From contig NC_092581.1 of NCBI RefSeq assembly GCF_037975245.1, forward strand, positions 12,983,303 through 13,047,302: a DNA stretch of 64,000 nucleotides. The letters are read 5' to 3'. The stretch is from Apostichopus japonicus. Its lineage: Eukaryota; Echinodermata; Holothuroidea; Aspidochirotida; Stichopodidae. Below, piece after piece: positions 61,001-64,000 of the stretch. Positions within the stretch are counted from its first letter, which is position 1; each line of letters begins with the position of its first letter. Made by a program: the position numbers and the translations under genes. Under the pieces are notes generated by a model. It saw only the letters and a program-made list of their open reading frames with translations, made no database searches and was not told where the DNA came from.

Positions 61001-62240
61001 GAGCGATATGGAAGGAGTCTAAAACAGAAGATTAAAACTAAAATATGAAAAGGAACGTAACTTGAACTCTCCTCGAACTTCATACAGCCAAGTGACAGAG
61101 ACGTTTGATATTAGCGTAAAACTTGTCAAAATCACACAATTGTTCACAGACTTGACCGTCGCAACCACAGTTTTGTTAAATTTCACACCATTTCTTTTAC
61201 ACATAATTCTTTTTTTTTCTCTTTTTTTTTTTGTTGGCGTTTCTACTTAGTTTTGATCAAAGCGACCCGTCATTACGCTCTACCTAACAGATAATTAGTA
61301 TATATAACTACAACCGAAAATGAAGGACTCGCTCGGCGGTGTGTCTTATAAACCCCCCACTGTGCAAACAAATGTAAAATACAATGTATTTCTAGACCTG
61401 TAGTAATAGAATGGATCATTTTATTGTTAGGTTCCCCCTCCATGGGTGGTGTAGGTAATCCGCGAATTCTTGCAAGGTAAAACTTACTTCTATATAATAT
61501 GGGCGGGTATTGTATAAGAACGAATAGTTAAATTGTGTTTGACTCAATACCGTAAAATTGCTTTGCAAGAAGTGAAGTTAACTGGATATAACACTCGAAT
61601 GAAGGGATTATCAATTCAGATTTTCTTTTTTTTTGTACCAACGAAGGTGCGTGTGTTATGACTGTAAATAATATAACAAAATATAAGGGGGGAACTGGAA
61701 GCATATGCCGTAGTTTAACGTGACAAGTTTTAAGCTGATATCAAATCAAAAATGGAATATTAAAAAAAAAATGGTACGAGAATATTAAGTATCAGGTGTC
61801 TGTCTTCTATAGAGAGGCTGATTCGATCGAAAATATGGAGTTGAGAAAAACGTAGTCGAGTATAATAAAGCTTTCTTTCCAACGTCGTTCTTAGAATTTT
61901 ACGTTTAGTTAAACGATCCGTGAAATTGGAAGAATTTAATTGCTGTTTAAAATTGTTTTCTTTACCAAGTTCTTCTCAAATTTGTATGTATACTTTACCT
62001 TATACGCATGCACACTCCTCCTGTGGCACTTCCGTCTTCTTTAAGCACCAGTTATGATTTCAAAGGATAGTGGAATGGTGATGGGGGTCCAAATTCTAAA
62101 TTCCAGCCTACTGAAATTAGGTATAGGGGCATGGACCTTTACGATAGGGCCAGAGAAGGATGAAGGATCTCATAAAGGAAAGGGGTGTGACCTGTGGTCG
62201 TTGAAGCCGACTCTGGCATGCAGCTCCCCCTCTCGTGAGG
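58086..62240. other. Intron, no exon seen
   Basis: It contains a diverged tandem pair of about 93 bp at 58585-58775 (both with TTTAAAGCTGAGCTTCA) and a poly-C/CCACCC patch at 60894-60925. The remainder is AT-rich with no recognisable exon. Confidence 0.5.
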
Positions 62241-62288
62241 TCTATAAAGGGCTGTCACTCATACATGATGGACATATACATATAAGTT

Positions 62289-62560
62289 TAAAGCCAGCCA
62301 TAAAGGGTATAAAAATGTGCATATATATAATTGAAATCGTAGTGAGTTGAAGTCGTAGTTGATACTTTGAAGCAGACGTTGTTAAATGAAATGGAGGTAT
62401 ACGACAAAGGTAAATGAATATAATTGAAATCGTAGTGAGTTGGAAAATCCAGAACAGTGAAAAAAACTTCCAACCTCCACCGGGATTCGAACCCGGGCCT
62501 CCCGCTTTGTACGCGGACACCCTACCAACGCTGATTGTATGTCCAGAGGTTCGAAACCGG
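62289..62560 (-). mobile_element. tRNA-derived SINE with duplicated tail, minus strand
   Basis: On the minus strand, CAGCGTTGGTAGGGTGTCCGC, a CCGC/GCGG-type arm and the B box CCCGGGTTCGAATCCCGG form a tRNA-like head (62470-62540). The acceptor arm does not pair, so this is not a tRNA gene. The body follows, and its tail CAACTCACTACGATTTCAAT occurs twice (about 62327 and 62422 on plus), as if the 3' part were duplicated. Confidence 0.75.
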
Positions 62561-62745
62561 TAAGGAAGGTCGTAATTTCACTGTAGGCGTTTGACACCTG
62601 TATCGAACAATACTAGTTCTGTTTTGGTGACATATTTTGCCTTACTCTAGAGATCAAACATGATGCTAACCAACTCGAAAATCATTTGTGATTCCTAAAG
62701 CGGGATCTCGAAAGAGATACTTTGAACAGGCTTTATGTTAATGAA

Positions 62746-63597
<852 letters not shown>

Positions 63598-64000
63598 GGT
63601 GTCGCACCACAATTAATTGCTCTCTTTGACTTACACGCTATAGATCATAGATAGACGTTTTCAACTGACATGTCCTACCCACCATATGATAGCTAATGGC
63701 TTGGGCTATCGCAGAACATTCAACTTTTGCCACCATGACCGTTTTGATTTTGAGCTAGAAAGAGCTTAACGTTTAGCATATAGTGCTCCCCATTCCGTCT
63801 GCCAGCTGTCGCTGCGGAATCTTCTTGTTTCACCCAAGACTTTCTAAAATACCTTAAATCACCTTCAATCCTCCAGATATTTAGACCATCAGTCGTTTAT
63901 TTCGTCCTCTTCAACATCCAAACATAAAAGAAAGTTAATGTCTTAGAAAATTCAAAAAAAAAAAAGGAACAATACAGTAGGTCACTTTAGGGCTATTTTC
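63598..64000 (+). repeat. Dispersed repeat, copy 2 (runs off the window)
   Basis: It matches 33605-34000 block by block over about 390 bp with frequent small indels and substitutions. It has an insertion around CTGTCGCTGCGGAATC and an A-run near 63954. The right edge is beyond the window. Confidence 0.85.

Noticed and set aside
62470-62540. Possible tRNA gene on minus strand
   Set aside because: B box and anticodon-like arm are present, but the acceptor stem does not pair and the segment heads a SINE body.

Overview
The window is a gene-poor, AT-rich piece of an animal nuclear genome. It has spliced genes with GT-AG introns, multi-kilobase introns, tRNA-derived SINEs, hAT-type miniature elements, long (TA)n tracts, minisatellites and many poly-C/poly-G runs. 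The repeat styles (SINEs ending at a short AT-rich tail, miniature elements starting near GGCGTAGGAA, fold-back elements) suggest a marine invertebrate, perhaps an echinoderm such as a sea cucumber. That guess rests on style alone; no marker gene fixes the species.

Positions 1 to about 9,530 hold the 3' end of a plus-strand gene for a HECT-type E3 ubiquitin ligase, closest by recall to the HECTD2/UBE3A group. Four exons (1843-2043, 7441-7589, 8528-8624, 9341-9526) join in frame to 210 residues ending at a stop codon, and the catalytic cysteine lies in the last exon. The rest of the gene is upstream of the window. Its introns carry an 830-bp perfect 4-bp repeat, a 17-copy 68-bp minisatellite beginning 36 bp after a splice donor, a perfect 57-bp-arm palindrome and a 1.9-kb fold-back element.

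Positions 9,530 to about 40,600 have no coding exon that I can defend. They hold hAT-type miniature elements (one with a perfect 8-bp target duplication), a SINE, two abutting retroelement tails, minisatellites, a 103-bp exact tandem duplication and (TA)n tracts.

At 40720-41074 is the first coding exon of a membrane-anchored short-chain dehydrogenase/reductase (SDR9C type: BDH1/retinol dehydrogenase-like). It ends at a good donor, and I find no following exon in the remaining 22.9 kb, so the rest of the window is probably its first coding intron. That stretch contains a SINE, a degenerate ACTCG-rich tract and the most unusual object in the window. This is a 2,063-bp segment (49786-51848) bounded by 13-bp inverted repeats, sitting inside a TA array, and carrying nine exact same-strand copies of a CpG-containing 14-mer, GTCACGCGAGTCAC.

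The two genes have no evident functional link: one is a ubiquitin-transfer enzyme, the other a membrane NAD(P)-dependent oxidoreductase.
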